Source of the DNA: Aggregatibacter segnis
Lineage (GTDB): Bacteria; Pseudomonadota; Gammaproteobacteria; Enterobacterales; Pasteurellaceae
DNA length: 64,000 bases
Assembly: GCF_003130075.1 (NCBI RefSeq)
Contig: NZ_NRCW01000005.1
Coordinates: forward strand, 38,678 to 102,677
Reading direction: 5' to 3'
Positions 1-10,336 of this stretch are shown one piece after another; positions within the stretch are counted from its first letter, which is position 1; every line of letters starts with the position of its first letter. The notes under the pieces are model-generated. The model ran no database searches. It saw nothing but the letters and a program-made list of their open reading frames with translations, and was not told where the DNA came from. Position numbers and translations under genes: made by a program.

Positions 1-1
1 A

Positions 2-85
2 CAACATAACCCGTTAGTGAAAAACGATCTCGCATTAGAACATCGTTTCTTGCAGACATTGGGATTATCCTTATCAACTCGTTAA
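2..85 (+). CDS. C-terminal end of an unidentified protein (partial)
   Basis: An open frame runs in from the window edge and stops at TAA 83-85, giving 27 residues that end LGLSLSTR. It is followed by a hairpin terminator, as expected of a gene end. Too little is visible to name a family. It is convergent with pckA. Confidence 0.4.
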   Translation, partial: QHNPLVKNDLALEHRFLQTLGLSLSTR

Positions 86-104
86 TTGATTTACTCTCCC
101 ATAA

Positions 105-137
105 AAAATCCCCGCTGATAATAGCGGGGATTTTTAT
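105..137. terminator. Bidirectional intrinsic terminator between the partial gene and pckA
   Basis: The arms ATCCCCGCT and AGCGGGGAT form a GC-rich stem with a short loop, flanked by an A-run on the left and a T-run on the right. It can therefore end transcripts from both directions. It lies between two convergent genes. Confidence 0.85.
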
Positions 138-149
138 TCTTTCGTCAAA

Positions 150-1766
150 TTACGCTTTAGGACCTGCAGCAATTAATGCTTTACCTTCAGCATTTGTTGC
201 ATATTTTTCGAAGTTCTTCACGAAACGACCGGCAAGATCTTTCGCTTTTGCTTCCCATTGTGCTTTGTCTGCATAAGTATCACGCGGATCTAAGATAGCT
301 GGGTCAACACCTGGTAAAGCGTTAGGAATTGCCAAGTTGAAGATTGGTAATTCGCCCATTTCAGCTTTTTCGATAGAACCATCTAAAATCGCATCGATAA
401 TACCGCGAGTATCTTTAATAGAGATACGTTTACCTGTACCGTTCCAACCGGTGTTCACTAAGTAAGCTTCCGCACCTGCCGCTTGCATACGTTTAACTAA
501 CACTTCCGCATATTGAGTTGGGTGTAAAGTTAAGAATGCAGCACCAAAACAAGCTGAGAAAGTTGGGGTTGGTTCGGTGATACCACGTTCTGTACCCGCT
601 AATTTTGCAGTAAAGCCTGATAAGAAGTAGTACTTAGTTTGTTCCGGTGTTAATTTAGAAACCGGCGGCAATACGCCGAATGCGTCTGCAGTTAAGAAAA
701 TCACTTTCGTTGCGTGACCTGCACGGGAAACCGGTTTAACGATGTTATCGATGTGATAAATCGGATAGGACACACGGGTATTTTCTGTTTTAGAACCGTC
801 ATCAAAGTCAACGGAACCATCTGCACGCACAACCACGTTTTCTAATAACGCATCACGACGGATTGCGCGATAAATATCCGGTTCGTTTTCTTCAGAAAGG
901 TGAATAGTTTTCGCGTAACAGCCACCTTCAAAGTTGAAGATACCCACATCATCCCAACCGTGTTCATCGTCACCGATTAATTCACGTTTTGGATCGGTAG
1001 AAAGGGTGGTTTTACCGGTACCGGACAAGCCGAAGAATACAGCCACATCGCCATCTTTACCTACGTTAGCAGAGCAGTGCATTGCACCAACGCCTTTAAG
1101 CGGTAGGAAGTAGTTCATCATGGAGAACATACCTTTCTTCATTTCACCGCCGTACCAAGTACCGCCGATTAACTGAACACGTTCAGTCAAGTTAAATGCA
1201 ACGAAGTTCTCAGAGTTCAAACCTTGCTCTTTCCAGTTCGGGTTGGTGCATTTAGAACCATTCATCACCACGAAACCTGGTTTGAAATCTTTTAATTCAG
1301 CTTCTGTCGGACGGATAAACATGTTTTTCACGAAATGTGCCTGCCATGCCACTTCAGTCACGATACGTACCGCAATACGGTCTTGTTCACTAGCACCACA
1401 GAAACCATCAACCACAAATAGGCGTTTACCGGAAAGTTGTTTAGTCACAATGCCTTTCAAGCTCGCCCAAGTTTCTTGGGTCATTGGTTTGTTATCGTTT
1501 TTCGCCGCATCGGAATTCCACCAAACGGTATCTTTTGTGGTGTCATCCAACACAATATATTTATCTTTCGGTGAACGACCGGTAAAGATGCCGGTATCAA
1601 CAGCCACGGCGCCGGTTTTGGTCAACGTACCTTTTTCAAAACCTTCCAAGCCTGGTTTAGTTTCCTCTTCAAATAATTGTTCATAACTTGGGTTATAAAC
1701 AACCTCTTTGACATCATGAATACCAAGCGCTTCAAGTTCTTTAATAACTTTACTTAAGTCAGTCAT
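150..1766 (-). CDS. pckA: Phosphoenolpyruvate carboxykinase (ATP)
   Basis: Converts oxaloacetate and ATP to PEP, CO2 and ADP. In Pasteurellaceae it is usually assigned to anaplerotic CO2 fixation toward succinate as well as gluconeogenesis; it is cytosolic. The 538 residues match the usual length of the ATP-dependent family. Visible signatures are the kinase-1a P-loop [11 protein letters not shown] (about residues 247-257), the following metal-binding segment IGDDEHGW, the N-terminal TGRSPKDK substrate segment and the NTGWNGTG region near residue 440. The ATG at 1766 follows AAAGAGGTAATCT, a good ribosome binding site. It is transcribed alone, ending at the shared terminator at 105-137. A CRP-like dyad lies upstream at 1840-1855. 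The assignment is essentially certain. Confidence 0.98.
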   Translation of the reverse strand: MTDLSKVIKELEALGIHDVKEVVYNPSYEQLFEEETKPGLEGFEKGTLTKTGAVAVDTGIFTGRSPKDKYIVLDDTTKDTVWWNSDAAKNDNKPMTQETWASLKGIVTKQLSGKRLFVVDGFCGASEQDRIAVRIVTEVAWQAHFVKNMFIRPTEAELKDFKPGFVVMNGSKCTNPNWKEQGLNSENFVAFNLTERVQLIGGTWYGGEMKKGMFSMMNYFLPLKGVGAMHCSANVGKDGDVAVFFGLSGTGKTTLSTDPKRELIGDDEHGWDDVGIFNFEGGCYAKTIHLSEENEPDIYRAIRRDALLENVVVRADGSVDFDDGSKTENTRVSYPIYHIDNIVKPVSRAGHATKVIFLTADAFGVLPPVSKLTPEQTKYYFLSGFTAKLAGTERGITEPTPTFSACFGAAFLTLHPTQYAEVLVKRMQAAGAEAYLVNTGWNGTGKRISIKDTRGIIDAILDGSIEKAEMGELPIFNLAIPNALPGVDPAILDPRDTYADKAQWEAKAKDLAGRFVKNFEKYATNAEGKALIAAGPKA

Positions 1767-1839
1767 AGATTACCTCTTTGTGTTAAAAGTGTTAAAAATA
1801 AAAACTGTGCTTATTCTATGAAAATTTCTACCTAAAAAC

Positions 1840-1855
1840 TGTTATCTTGATCAAA
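1840..1855 (-). promoter_or_regulatory. Possible CRP-binding site in the pckA upstream region
   Basis: TGTTA-TCTTGA-TCAAA has the CRP spacing (TGTGA-N6-TCACA) with 4 of 5 matches in each half. pckA is a known CRP target in related gammaproteobacteria. The 266-base pckA upstream region also holds one uptake signal (1954-1962) and no other gene that I can see. Confidence 0.3.
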
Positions 1856-2032
1856 TATTTGAACATTACTTTCTTTTTTATTCGATTTTAGGGAGAATTT
1901 ATCCGCCTTTTGGAAAAGCCACTCACTGCTTTATCAAAACGCGTCCAAAAAGCACCGCACTTTCAAGTGGGAACTTATGCTTGAAGGCTCGTTCTAAGTT
2001 GCACAACAATTTAATGAGATAAAAGGAATCAC

Positions 2033-2677
2033 ATGAAATTACTCAAATTATTTTTACTTGCTACATTACTTTATATTCCCGGTGTACAAGCTGCCGAAGC
2101 AACGGATTTGAACATCAAATACAGCTCCAATTATCTCATGCCTGCTTATGTGCATTTTCACTCCGATGGCTTTGAATATACGATCAATGCCAACATCAAT
2201 ATCCCCTTGTACAAAATTCAATTTATCTCGAAAGGTGCGCAAAGTAGCAATGTTTTTAACATGTTCAGCTACAAAGACACTCGTAATGACAAACCTTATG
2301 CCGAAGCAAAAATTGCCAATCGAAAAATTGAGTACGGTAAAATAAAAAATGGACTTAAAACCGAAGAGTTAACCTTGCCAACCTATGATTTATTTACGGT
2401 AGCCTTCCAGCTCAGTTATTACGACAAGTTGCCAAAAAGTTTCCAAATCACCAATGGTAAAAAGCTTTATCCAATGGAAAACGTAGTGCTAAACACAACG
2501 AAAAAACAAGTGAAATACAACAAACAAGAGGTGACTGAAATCACCTATCAATTTAAAACCGATGGCAAAGATATAGTGGTAAAAAAACACGAAGGGGAAA
2601 AATTCCCGCGCTTTATTTCCTACAGTCGGGATGGTGATGAATACGAGCTTACTTTTAGCGATTTTGTCAAAAATTAA
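2033..2677 (+). CDS. Exported protein of unknown function (DUF3108-like)
   Basis: A 214-residue protein with a clear signal peptide: a basic start, a hydrophobic core (LLKLFLLATLLYIPG) and a likely cleavage after VQA, about residue 20. The mature part is rich in beta-type alternation and Lys/Tyr, with the ending YSRDGDEYELTFSDF. The overall pattern (exported, about 200 residues, late LP.F segments) recalls DUF3108 proteins, a family without a defined function, but I rate this resemblance as weak. The start ATG follows AAAAGGAATCAC. It is a single gene with its own terminator at 2692-2724. It is probably periplasmic. Confidence 0.65.
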   Translation: MKLLKLFLLATLLYIPGVQAAEATDLNIKYSSNYLMPAYVHFHSDGFEYTINANINIPLYKIQFISKGAQSSNVFNMFSYKDTRNDKPYAEAKIANRKIEYGKIKNGLKTEELTLPTYDLFTVAFQLSYYDKLPKSFQITNGKKLYPMENVVLNTTKKQVKYNKQEVTEITYQFKTDGKDIVVKKHEGEKFPRFISYSRDGDEYELTFSDFVKN

Positions 2678-2691
2678 TCTTTTCATGAAAA

Positions 2692-2724
2692 AATAAAGCC
2701 ACCGAAATAGGTGGCTTTATTATT
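2692..2724. terminator. Intrinsic terminator after the exported protein gene
   Basis: The arms AATAAAGCCACC and GGTGGCTTTATT pair perfectly around a GAAATA loop and are followed by a T/A-rich tail. Its symmetry would let it work on both strands. Confidence 0.85.
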
Positions 2725-2727
2725 GGC

Positions 2728-2767
2728 AAGTGCGGTCTAAAAAACATATGAATTTTAGACTGCACTT
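2728..2767. terminator. Uptake-signal dyad acting as terminator for mnmA
   Basis: An exact uptake signal AAGTGCGGT (2728-2736) is paired with a one-base variant in inverse orientation, extending to a 15-bp stem with one G-T wobble. It lies just after the mnmA stop. Such inverted uptake signals are a known form of terminator in Haemophilus-type genomes. Confidence 0.7.
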
Positions 2768-2774
2768 TTCTGTT

Positions 2775-3926
2775 CTATTTTAGCTGTTGCTCGATGATAC
2801 CACCGCCAAGGCAAACTTCATCCAAATAGAAGACGGCTGATTGCCCCGGCGTGACGGCAATTTGCGGCTCATCAAAAATAACTTTGATGCTTTCATCATC
2901 GATAGGCTCAATCGTACAAGGCACATCCGTTTGGCGATAACGGGTTTTCACTGTACAACGCAACGGTTCACGAATCGGTTGACGATCGACCCAATGTAAT
3001 TGTTGTGCGATTAAACCGGTAGAAAGTAACGCAGAGTGATCATGTCCTTGCGCCACAATTAACTCGTTATTGACCAGATCCTTTTCCACCACATACCAAG
3101 CGTCTTCGCTTGCGCCTTTTACACCGCCGATACCCAAGCCTTTGCGTTGCCCCAATGTGTGATACATCAAGCCATCGTGGCGACCAATAATGTCGCCCTC
3201 TACCGTGCGAATGTTGCCCGGTTGCGCCGGCAAGTAACGGGCTAAGAAATCTTTAAATTTACGCTCACCAATAAAACAAATGCCGGTAGAATCTTTTTTC
3301 TTCGCCGTGATCAAACCTAAATCTTCGGCAATCGCACGTACAATCGGTTTTTCAATGTCGCCAACAGGAAACAGACTTTGTCCCACTTGCTTACTGCTCA
3401 ATGTATATAAAAAATAGCTCTGATCTTTGTTAGCATCCAAACCGCGCAATAATTGTGCGTTATCATCAGTACCGCGACGACGGACATAATGCCCGGTAGC
3501 GATATAATTCGCGCCTAAATCTTCTGCGGCATACTCTAAAAAGGCTTTAAATTTAATTTCTTTGTTACACAGAATATCCGGATTCGGAGTACGACCAGCC
3601 TTGTATTCGTTAAGGAAATGTTCAAATACATTATCCCAATACTCTGCCGCAAAATTGATTTTATGAAGCTTAATACCAAGCTTGTCGCACACAGCTTGAG
3701 CGTCAGCTAAGTCCGCGGCGGCTGTACAATAATCGGTGTCGTCATCCTCTTCCCAATTCTTCATAAACAAGCCTTCCACTTGGTAGCCTTGTTGTTGAAG
3801 AATAAAAGCAGACACGGAGGAATCCACTCCGCCGGACATGCCACAAATCACTTTTTTCGTTGCATTTTCGGCAAGCTGTTCAGCAGAGAGTTTCGGGAAA
3901 TGTTTTTCGTAGGTTTGTGATTTCAT
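2775..3926 (-). CDS. mnmA: tRNA-specific 2-thiouridylase MnmA
   Basis: Adds sulfur to C2 of the wobble uridine (U34) of tRNA-Lys, -Glu and -Gln, using ATP and sulfur relayed through the Tus proteins. The 383 residues fit the family. The PP-loop motif SGGVDSS is near residues 31-37. The two catalytic cysteines are in [12 protein letters not shown] and [12 protein letters not shown]. The ATG at 3926 has a poor Shine-Dalgarno sequence, but there is no later Met before the PP-loop, so this start is kept. It is a single gene that ends at the uptake-signal hairpin downstream. Confidence 0.97.
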   Translation of the reverse strand: MKSQTYEKHFPKLSAEQLAENATKKVICGMSGGVDSSVSAFILQQQGYQVEGLFMKNWEEDDDTDYCTAAADLADAQAVCDKLGIKLHKINFAAEYWDNVFEHFLNEYKAGRTPNPDILCNKEIKFKAFLEYAAEDLGANYIATGHYVRRRGTDDNAQLLRGLDANKDQSYFLYTLSSKQVGQSLFPVGDIEKPIVRAIAEDLGLITAKKKDSTGICFIGERKFKDFLARYLPAQPGNIRTVEGDIIGRHDGLMYHTLGQRKGLGIGGVKGASEDAWYVVEKDLVNNELIVAQGHDHSALLSTGLIAQQLHWVDRQPIREPLRCTVKTRYRQTDVPCTIEPIDDESIKVIFDEPQIAVTPGQSAVFYLDEVCLGGGIIEQQLK

Positions 3927-3992
3927 AGTTTAGTAATAAACGTTCCACTAAATAAATAATTGGGCATTCTACCGCAAATCAAGTAAGAGTAA

Positions 3993-4017
3993 AAATGCCC
4001 GACAATTTCGGGCACTT
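3993..4017 (-). terminator. Intrinsic terminator of the apbE-nqrM-tautomerase group
   Basis: Read on the minus strand, TGCCCGA and TCGGGCA arms flank a 5-base loop and are followed by TTTTTAC. It lies downstream of the tautomerase stop. Confidence 0.7.
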
Positions 4018-4037
4018 TCATACAGGTTACGGCATGA

Positions 4038-4244
4038 TCACTTCATTGAACGTCGAGAAGTTACCGTTTTTCCGCCAATCCCCCAGTTATCCATATCGAC
4101 TTCGTCAATAACCACCACTGTCGTTTCGGGATTTTTGTTTAACACTTTCTGTAATAAATGGGTGACACCTTCAATTAACTCCGCTTTTTGTTTAGCTGTC
4201 GGCGCCTCTGCACCACCGGTCACTTTAATATTGACATAGGGCAT
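4038..4244 (-). CDS. 4-oxalocrotonate tautomerase family protein
   Basis: A 68-residue protein beginning MPYVNIKVTGG. Removal of Met exposes Pro1, the general base of the tautomerase superfamily, and the small beta-alpha-beta size and the late segment VDMDNWGIGG fit the 4-OT family. The real substrate cannot be read from sequence, since these enzymes act on many 2-oxo or enol acids. It follows nqrM by 30 bases on the same strand and may be cotranscribed with it, but a link with the Na+ pump is not suggested by any family knowledge. Confidence 0.85.
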   Translation of the reverse strand: MPYVNIKVTGGAEAPTAKQKAELIEGVTHLLQKVLNKNPETTVVVIDEVDMDNWGIGGKTVTSRRSMK

Positions 4245-4274
4245 ACTGTTCTCTCATCACAACGTTAAATGGAA

Positions 4275-4532
4275 CTACTTCACTTCGTAAAATTGAGCTT
4301 TCTCTTTTTGCGCAAATTTTTGTTCATATTCTGCCTTCGCATTTTCGTCGCCGGCATCCAATTTAGATTGCAACGTATCGCAAGGCTTATCGCAATCACA
4401 GGCTTTCGCAATCCCTAAAGACGATAAACCGCCACAGCTACCTTTGAGCGCTTGGCGTTTTACGATATAGCCCAATGCCATGGTCAAAATAATCAGGATG
4501 AAAATCCCAAAAGTCACTAAGAATAATTTCAT
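4275..4532 (-). CDS. nqrM: Na+-NQR maturation factor NqrM (DUF539)
   Basis: An 85-residue membrane protein needed to place iron in the NqrD/NqrE site of Na+-NQR. One N-terminal transmembrane helix (about residues 3-22) is followed by a Cys-rich stretch with cysteines in KGSCGG and AKACDCDKPC, the expected ligand set of NqrM, and a charged tail. It lies downstream of apbE on the same strand, just after the nqr operon. This arrangement (nqrF, apbE, nqrM) is the standard one in Vibrio and Haemophilus. Confidence 0.92.
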   Translation of the reverse strand: MKLFLVTFGIFILIILTMALGYIVKRQALKGSCGGLSSLGIAKACDCDKPCDTLQSKLDAGDENAKAEYEQKFAQKEKAQFYEVK

Positions 4533-4604
4533 AATTTCTCCATAAATAATCTAAATATCTACCGCACTCTATCATTCAAAGTGCAGTCTTTTCTAACGCT
4601 ATTT

Positions 4605-5693
4605 TTACTGAGCCAAAAATTGCTTAAATGCGGAAGACATTTCCGTGCGATATCCCTGACCGTCTTTAATGATCATAAAAATCGGCAAATTTTCCCGTTC
4701 AGCCACCGCTAACGCTTTTTCCTCGCCTAATACGAATAAACCGGTGGAAAGCCCGTCAGCAGTCATAGAGCTTGGCGCTAATACGGTAATTGAGGCTAAC
4801 GCGTGTTGAATCGGGTAGCCTGTTTTCGGATCAATTTCGTGGGAAAAACGCACACCATCTTGTTCAAAATAATTACGGTAATCACCTGATGTTGCCATAG
4901 CCATATTATTTAAACCGATGATCTGTTGGGCTGCTTGCTTACCGTCAAAGGTTGGGCGTTCAATCGCAATCTGCCACAGTTTATTTTCGGCATTTTTGCC
5001 TTTAGCACGAATTTCACCGCCGATTTCCACCATGTAGTTTTGTACGTGAATACTTTCTAAATAATCTGCCACTTGATCTACTCCGAAACCTTTAGCGATA
5101 GAAGAAAGATCCACATAAAGCTGTGGTACGGCTTTTGCGAGGAAAAACTTACCACTCTCTTCAGTGAGTGACAACTTATCAATCCCGACTGAAGCTTGTC
5201 GCTCAGTAATTTGCTCTTGCGTTGGCTGTTTTTCCACACGCTTTTCCGGCCCAAAGCCCCAAAGATTAACTACCGGTCCAACGGTTACATCCAACGCACC
5301 TTGTGTCACCTGATTTAAACGCATTGCTTCTTTAACCACAAGCGCAAAATCTGCCGAGACTTCAATCGGTGTATTCGTCTGTGTATTTTGATTAAAACGA
5401 CTGATTTCAGAATCCTGGATGTAAGTGGACATTTTGGCGTTCACCTCTTTCAGAATCACTTCAATCTGTTCATGCACTTGTTGTGATGTGATAGAAACTT
5501 CATTATTGCCCCAATATTTAATGTGATAAGTGGTTCCCATCGTTTTACCACTCAGGGCAACTATTTCATTTTTTGCTGCCACTGCTTGCTGCGTTTCTGC
5601 TTGTTGTGACGTCGCTTTCTGATCGCAAGCGCTTAGCGTCAATGCGATGGCGACAAAAGTAAGCCCGCGAACGAATAAATGAGAGATTTGCAC
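4605..5693 (-). CDS. apbE: FAD:protein FMN transferase ApbE (lipoprotein)
   Basis: Attaches FMN by a phosphoester bond to the threonine of S-G-A-T motifs in NqrB and NqrC, on the periplasmic side. The 362-residue product has a lipoprotein signal with lipobox LSAC at Cys23. Typical ApbE segments are present: GKTMGTTYHIKYWG near residue 49, the NLWGFGP region, SSIAKGFGVD and the nucleotide-handling GEIRAKG. The start codon is GTG at 5693, preceded by AGGAAAGTATT. A 12-bp perfect stem lies just upstream (5717-5757), between this gene and the nqrF terminator, so expression may be set apart from nqrA-F. Confidence 0.95.
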   Translation of the reverse strand: MQISHLFVRGLTFVAIALTLSACDQKATSQQAETQQAVAAKNEIVALSGKTMGTTYHIKYWGNNEVSITSQQVHEQIEVILKEVNAKMSTYIQDSEISRFNQNTQTNTPIEVSADFALVVKEAMRLNQVTQGALDVTVGPVVNLWGFGPEKRVEKQPTQEQITERQASVGIDKLSLTEESGKFFLAKAVPQLYVDLSSIAKGFGVDQVADYLESIHVQNYMVEIGGEIRAKGKNAENKLWQIAIERPTFDGKQAAQQIIGLNNMAMATSGDYRNYFEQDGVRFSHEIDPKTGYPIQHALASITVLAPSSMTADGLSTGLFVLGEEKALAVAERENLPIFMIIKDGQGYRTEMSSAFKQFLAQ

Positions 5694-5716
5694 AATACTT
5701 TCCTAACATAAAATGG

Positions 5717-5757
5717 ATCACACGCAAACCAACTGTTGAAATTGATTTGCGTGTGAT
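5717..5757. repeat. 12-bp inverted repeat upstream of apbE
   Basis: ATCACACGCAAA (5717-5728) and TTTGCGTGTGAT (5746-5757) are perfect inverted copies with a 17-base loop. No T-run follows on either side, so it does not look like a terminator. It could be an operator or an mRNA leader stem, 24 bases before the apbE start codon. Confidence 0.6.
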
Positions 5758-5786
5758 GAATCAAGATGGAAAACGCTGTAAAAATT

Positions 5787-5820
5787 GACCGCACTTAAGA
5801 AGAAAGTGCGGTCGTTTTTA
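5787..5820 (-). terminator. Uptake-signal dyad terminator after nqrF
   Basis: GACCGCACTT and AAGTGCGGTC are complete inverted uptake signals (ACCGCACTT 5788-5796, AAGTGCGGT 5804-5812). It lies 32 bases past the nqrF stop. Read toward apbE the U-run is weak (TCAATTTTTA), so termination may be partial. Confidence 0.65.
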
Positions 5821-5844
5821 CGGTGTTTTTAAACCTAAACGGGA

Positions 5845-7080
5845 TTAACCACCAAAGTCATCCAATAAGATGTTTTCGTCTTCAACACCGAGGTCTTTCA
5901 ACATTTTGATTACCGCAGCGTTCATGACCGGAGGTCCGCACATATAGTATTCACAATCTTCAGGTGCTTCATGATTTTTCAAATAATTTTCATAAAGGAC
6001 ATTGTGAATAAAACCTGTGTAGCCTGTCCAATTGTCTTCCGGCAATGCATCTGAAAGCGCCACATGCCATACGAAGTTATCGTTTTCGGCTTGTAATTGG
6101 TCAAAGTCTTCTTGATAGAAAATTTCACGTTTAGAACGCGCACCATACCAGAAAGACATTTTACGTTTAGAGTGTAAACGTTTTAATTGGTCAAAGATAT
6201 GAGAACGCATTGGTGCCATACCCGCACCACCACCGATGAAGACCATCTCATTATCGGTTTCTTTCGCGAAGAATTCACCGAATGGACCTGAAATTGTCAC
6301 TTTATCACCTGGTTTTAATGACCAAATATAAGAAGACATTTGTCCCGGAGGCGCATCCGGTTGACGTGGTGGAGGCGTTGCGATACGCACGTTCAACATG
6401 ATGATGCCTTTTTCTTCCGGATAAGACGCCATAGAGTAAGCACGGATAATATGCTCATCCACTTTAGACACATAACGCCATAAATCGTATTTGTCCCAAT
6501 CCTCATGGTATTCTTCTGGAATATCAAAATCTTTGTAGTAAACCGTATGTGGATCAGCTTCAATTTGGATATAACCACCTGCACGGAATGGTACCTCTTC
6601 ACCTTCAGGAATCGCCAACTTAAGCTCTTTGATGAAGGTTGCTTTGTTATCATTAGAAATAACGGTACATTCCCATTTTTTCACACCAAAGATTTCTTCC
6701 GGCAATTCAATATCCATATTGCCTTTAACGTTAACTTGGCAAGAAAGACGATAGCCTTCTTTCGCTTCACGTTTAGTAATGTGAGATAGCTCTGTCGGTA
6801 AAATTTCACCGCCACCACTTTTAACTTTGACGATACATTGACCACAAGAACCACCACCACCACAGGCAGAAGACACGAAAATACCTTTGCTGGCAAGTGC
6901 GCCAAGTAATTTTCCACCTGCTGGTAAAGTAATCGCTTTGCTTGGGTCATCATTAATCTTAATGGTAATGTCGCCGGAATCCACTAATTTGGATTTAGCA
7001 AATAAGATGATTGCTACAAGCACTAAAACGATCGCGGTAAAGGCTGCAACACCGAGTACAAGAATTGTTGTTTCGCTCAT
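5845..7080 (-). CDS. nqrF: Na+-translocating NADH:quinone reductase subunit F
   Basis: The NADH-oxidising subunit and electron entry point of Na+-NQR. The 411 residues match the family. An N-terminal membrane helix (about residues 5-27) is followed by a plant-type 2Fe-2S ferredoxin domain with cysteines in [13 protein letters not shown] and a fourth in LSCQV. The FAD/NADH ferredoxin-reductase domain has RAYSMASYP for flavin, [11 protein letters not shown] for NAD and the terminal [11 protein letters not shown] segment. It is the last gene of nqrABCDEF, 11 bases from nqrE. Confidence 0.98.
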   Translation of the reverse strand: MSETTILVLGVAAFTAIVLVLVAIILFAKSKLVDSGDITIKINDDPSKAITLPAGGKLLGALASKGIFVSSACGGGGSCGQCIVKVKSGGGEILPTELSHITKREAKEGYRLSCQVNVKGNMDIELPEEIFGVKKWECTVISNDNKATFIKELKLAIPEGEEVPFRAGGYIQIEADPHTVYYKDFDIPEEYHEDWDKYDLWRYVSKVDEHIIRAYSMASYPEEKGIIMLNVRIATPPPRQPDAPPGQMSSYIWSLKPGDKVTISGPFGEFFAKETDNEMVFIGGGAGMAPMRSHIFDQLKRLHSKRKMSFWYGARSKREIFYQEDFDQLQAENDNFVWHVALSDALPEDNWTGYTGFIHNVLYENYLKNHEAPEDCEYYMCGPPVMNAAVIKMLKDLGVEDENILLDDFGG

Positions 7081-7091
7081 TTATGCACTCC

Positions 7092-7688
7092 TTATAACTG
7101 AATACCGGAAAATGACATAAAGCCAAGCGCCATTAAGCCTGCAGAGATAAAGGTAATCCCTAAACCTTTCAAACCGGCCGGCACATCGGCATATTTCATT
7201 TTTTCGGTTAAGCCTGCAAGTGCAACGATTGCTAACATCCAACCTAACCCTGCACCCACACCATAAACTGCAGATTCTGCAAAAGTGTATTCACGTTGTA
7301 CAGCAAAAGATACACCACCAAAGATCGCACAGTTTACAGCGATAAGTGGAAGGAAAATACCTAATGCGTTATAAAGTGCTGGGAAGAATTTATCTAAAGT
7401 CATTTCAAGTAATTGAACAAGACCCGCAATAATCCCGATAAAGGTAATAAAGTTTAAAAACTCAAGGCTTACACCTTCTACCAATGCGCCATCTTTTAAT
7501 ACATGTTCGTATACAAATTGGTTCGCAGGCACCGCAATACCAAGTACCACTGTTACCGCAACACCAAGGCCAAACGCCGTAGAAACTTTCTTAGAAACTG
7601 CAAGGAAAGTACACATCCCTAAGAAGAAAGAAAGCGCCATGTTTTCAATGAAGATCGCCTTCACGAATAGGCTAATATAATGTTCCAT
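7092..7688 (-). CDS. nqrE: Na+-NQR subunit E
   Basis: An integral membrane subunit of 198 residues with six predicted helices, paired with NqrD around the inter-subunit iron centre. The N-terminal run [14 protein letters not shown] carries a conserved Cys of the NqrE iron site, and a second conserved Cys is in AVNCAIFGG. Spacing is only 3 bases to nqrD and 11 to nqrF, so it is translated from one operon mRNA. Confidence 0.98.
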   Translation of the reverse strand: MEHYISLFVKAIFIENMALSFFLGMCTFLAVSKKVSTAFGLGVAVTVVLGIAVPANQFVYEHVLKDGALVEGVSLEFLNFITFIGIIAGLVQLLEMTLDKFFPALYNALGIFLPLIAVNCAIFGGVSFAVQREYTFAESAVYGVGAGLGWMLAIVALAGLTEKMKYADVPAGLKGLGITFISAGLMALGFMSFSGIQL

Positions 7689-7691
7689 TGA

Positions 7692-8321
7692 TTATTTCTC
7701 CTGTTGCTCAGGTTTCCACGTTCTTAAGCCCCAAATCACGAAGCCGATAATAAAGAACGCACTTGGTGCAAGAAGGAACAAACCGTTCGGTTGATACCAA
7801 CCGCCGTCTTGAATGGTTTGGAATACCGGTAAGCCGAATAAACGGCCGGAACCGATTAATTCACGTAAAGTTGCCACGATCAATAAAATCGCACCGTAGC
7901 CTAAACCGTTACCGATACCGTCAACAAAGCTTTCAAGCGGACGAGATTTCATCGCAAAAGCTTCTGCGCGGCCCATTACGATACAGTTGGTAATAATTAA
8001 ACCGACAAATACCGATAATTGTTTGGACAAGCCGTAAGCAAAGGCTTTTAAAACTTGGTCAACCAAGATTACCAAAGACGCGATAATCGCCAGTTGCACA
8101 ATGATACGAATACTGTTTGGGATGTAATGACGAATCATTGAAATAAACATACTGGAAAAACCGGTTACTAAACTTACTGCAATTGCCATAACGATCGCGG
8201 TTTGTAGTTGAGTGGTGACCGCTAATGCAGAACAAATACCCAAAATTTGCAGCGCAATTGGGTTATTTTTTGCGATCGGATCAAGCAAAAGTGCTTTTAA
8301 ATTGCTTTTTGCATCAGCCAT
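7692..8321 (-). CDS. nqrD: Na+-NQR subunit D
   Basis: A 209-residue membrane subunit homologous to NqrE, with six helices in inverted topology. Conserved cysteines in LGICSALAV and [14 protein letters not shown] correspond to the iron ligands shared with NqrE. Its start codon overlaps the nqrC stop by one base at 8321, which indicates translational coupling. Confidence 0.98.
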   Translation of the reverse strand: MADAKSNLKALLLDPIAKNNPIALQILGICSALAVTTQLQTAIVMAIAVSLVTGFSSMFISMIRHYIPNSIRIIVQLAIIASLVILVDQVLKAFAYGLSKQLSVFVGLIITNCIVMGRAEAFAMKSRPLESFVDGIGNGLGYGAILLIVATLRELIGSGRLFGLPVFQTIQDGGWYQPNGLFLLAPSAFFIIGFVIWGLRTWKPEQQEK

Positions 8322-9106
8322 TATCTTGCCCCCGCTTTAAATTTTGCTAAGAATGGACCAAAACCATTTTGGCTAAACCAATAATCAAAAGAACCTTGCA
8401 CACCATTTGAGGTTAAAGTTGCACCTGATAAGGCATCAACGCCGTGTTCTTTGTTAGAAGACGCATTTTTAGCAACACGAATAGCCACACGTTGATTATC
8501 ATCAAACAGTTTTTTATCTACGAAAAGTGCTTGCCAACGCGGATTAGCGATTTCACCACCAAGACCGGCTGTTTCACCTTGATCATAGTAAGTAATGCCT
8601 TTGATGGTATTGGCATCTGGGGCAACCGCAACGAAACCGTACATTGTTGACCATAAACCACGACCATACATTGGTAATACCACTTGGCTGACATTGCCTT
8701 GTTCATCTTTCACAAGGTAAACACGCGCCTGATTTGCACGCACTTTAATACCCGCTTTATCTTGTTCAGCAGGAATTGCTTGGCTAAGTGCGGTCGATTT
8801 TACCGCTGTTTTTGGATCAAACTTTTCCACATCATCTTTTGATGCTTGAATAAAATCACCGCTTTGCAAATCCACTAAACGCGGTTCAATAAACTTGTTA
8901 TAAGTGTCTTTAATGACAGAAGCATTATCTTCTTTCATTAGGCCGGCAACCGTTAAAATATTACGCTGAACGTCAAGTGCTTTTTGTTCATCTTGTTTTG
9001 ATTTCAATGCAACTGCGGCACCGGAAACCACGATAGAACACACCAAACTTAGCAATACAACAACGGTAACTGTACCGCCAACGCTATCTTTATTAAATTT
9101 AGCCAT
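8321..9106 (-). CDS. nqrC: Na+-NQR subunit C (covalent FMN)
   Basis: A 261-residue subunit with one N-terminal membrane helix and a periplasmic FMN-binding domain. The flavinylation site is in [12 protein letters not shown] near the C-terminus, where ApbE links FMN to Thr. I start at the ATG at 9106 (MAKFNKDS), the family start. The open frame extends 25 codons further upstream but only into nqrB. The chosen start overlaps the nqrB stop by 8 bases. An uptake signal lies inside at 8786-8794. Confidence 0.97.
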   Translation of the reverse strand: MAKFNKDSVGGTVTVVVLLSLVCSIVVSGAAVALKSKQDEQKALDVQRNILTVAGLMKEDNASVIKDTYNKFIEPRLVDLQSGDFIQASKDDVEKFDPKTAVKSTALSQAIPAEQDKAGIKVRANQARVYLVKDEQGNVSQVVLPMYGRGLWSTMYGFVAVAPDANTIKGITYYDQGETAGLGGEIANPRWQALFVDKKLFDDNQRVAIRVAKNASSNKEHGVDALSGATLTSNGVQGSFDYWFSQNGFGPFLAKFKAGAR

Positions 9107-10334
9107 TTGTTCTTGCTCTCCGACGTTTGATATTTGCTTGAACCACGATGTAGTCGAAAATTGGTGCAAACAAGTTTGCAAATAAGATCGCTAACATCAT
9201 CCCTTCTGGGTAAGCTGGGTTCACTGTACGAATTAATACTGCCATCACACCAATTAACGCGCCGTACCACCATTTACCGGTATTAGTAAATGAAGCGGAA
9301 ACAGGGTCAGTTGCCATGAAGATCATACCAAGTGCAAAACCACCTAATACGAAGTGCCAATGCCAAGGCATAGAGAACATTGGGTTAGAATCAGAACCGA
9401 TAAGATTAAAGAGGGTTGCAGTACCGACCATACCGATCATCACACCCGCCATAATGCGCCAAGAGGCAATACGGGTGAACACAATCATAGCACCACCGAT
9501 TAACAATGCGAGCGTTGAAACCTCCCCCATTGAACCAGGAATATTACCGATGAACGCATCCATCCAAGTAATTGGTTGACCACTTACGGTATGTTGTAAT
9601 GCAGCTTGACCACCTTGTGACCATTGTGAAAGTGCGGTTGCGCCTGAGAAACCATCTGCAGCAGTCCATACTAAGTCACCGGAAATTTGAGCCGGATAAG
9701 CGAAGAATAAGAATGCACGACCAGCAAGCGCAGGGTTCATAAAGTTACGACCTACACCACCAAAGATTTCTTTTGCAACAACAATACCAAAGCTGATACC
9801 AAGTGCGGCTTGCCATAGTGGCAATGTTGGCGGAACGATTAAGGCAAACAGAATCGTAGAAACGAACATCCCTTCATTCACTTCGTGACCACGCACAACT
9901 GAGAATAATAATTCCCACATCGTACATACGGTAAACACCACTAAGTAAATTGGTAAGAAGAAAATCGCCCCTAACGCCATTTTTGAGCCCCAAGTTGCAT
10001 TATTGGTTAAATCTAAACCTAATGAACTTGCAAGTGCATAGTGCCAATCGTTAGCAATTAATTGATCTAAATTGCCTAATTGATTTAAGGCTGGGATCGC
10101 TTGGTTACCCACATTGTACATACCGTAGAAAATCGCTGGGAACAATGCTAGGAAAACCGTAATCATCATACGTTTTGAGTCTAACGCATCGCGAACATGT
10201 GTGTTTTTGTGCGTTACTGTACCCGGTGTATAAAGCAAGGTATAAATCGATTCAAAGATCGGATAAAGCTTGCTGTATTTACCGCCTGGTAAAAACGCGG
10301 GTTCCATTTTTTCAAAAAGATTTTTCAAACCCAT
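9099..10334 (-). CDS. nqrB: Na+-NQR subunit B (covalent FMN)
   Basis: The large membrane subunit (411 residues, about ten helices) that carries the Na+ path, a covalent FMN and the quinone site. The flavinylated Thr is in [12 protein letters not shown] (around residue 234). The glycine-rich [17 protein letters not shown] segment and the N-terminal cytosolic stretch with [19 protein letters not shown] are typical. It is two bases from nqrA and overlaps nqrC, so it is tightly packed in the operon. Confidence 0.98.
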   Translation of the reverse strand: MGLKNLFEKMEPAFLPGGKYSKLYPIFESIYTLLYTPGTVTHKNTHVRDALDSKRMMITVFLALFPAIFYGMYNVGNQAIPALNQLGNLDQLIANDWHYALASSLGLDLTNNATWGSKMALGAIFFLPIYLVVFTVCTMWELLFSVVRGHEVNEGMFVSTILFALIVPPTLPLWQAALGISFGIVVAKEIFGGVGRNFMNPALAGRAFLFFAYPAQISGDLVWTAADGFSGATALSQWSQGGQAALQHTVSGQPITWMDAFIGNIPGSMGEVSTLALLIGGAMIVFTRIASWRIMAGVMIGMVGTATLFNLIGSDSNPMFSMPWHWHFVLGGFALGMIFMATDPVSASFTNTGKWWYGALIGVMAVLIRTVNPAYPEGMMLAILFANLFAPIFDYIVVQANIKRRRARTNG

Positions 10335-10336
10335 TT

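Noticed and set aside
4560..4585. Uptake-signal dyad between nqrM and apbE
   Set aside because: Both arms carry a mismatch to the core and no T-run follows; listed only as a degenerate pair.
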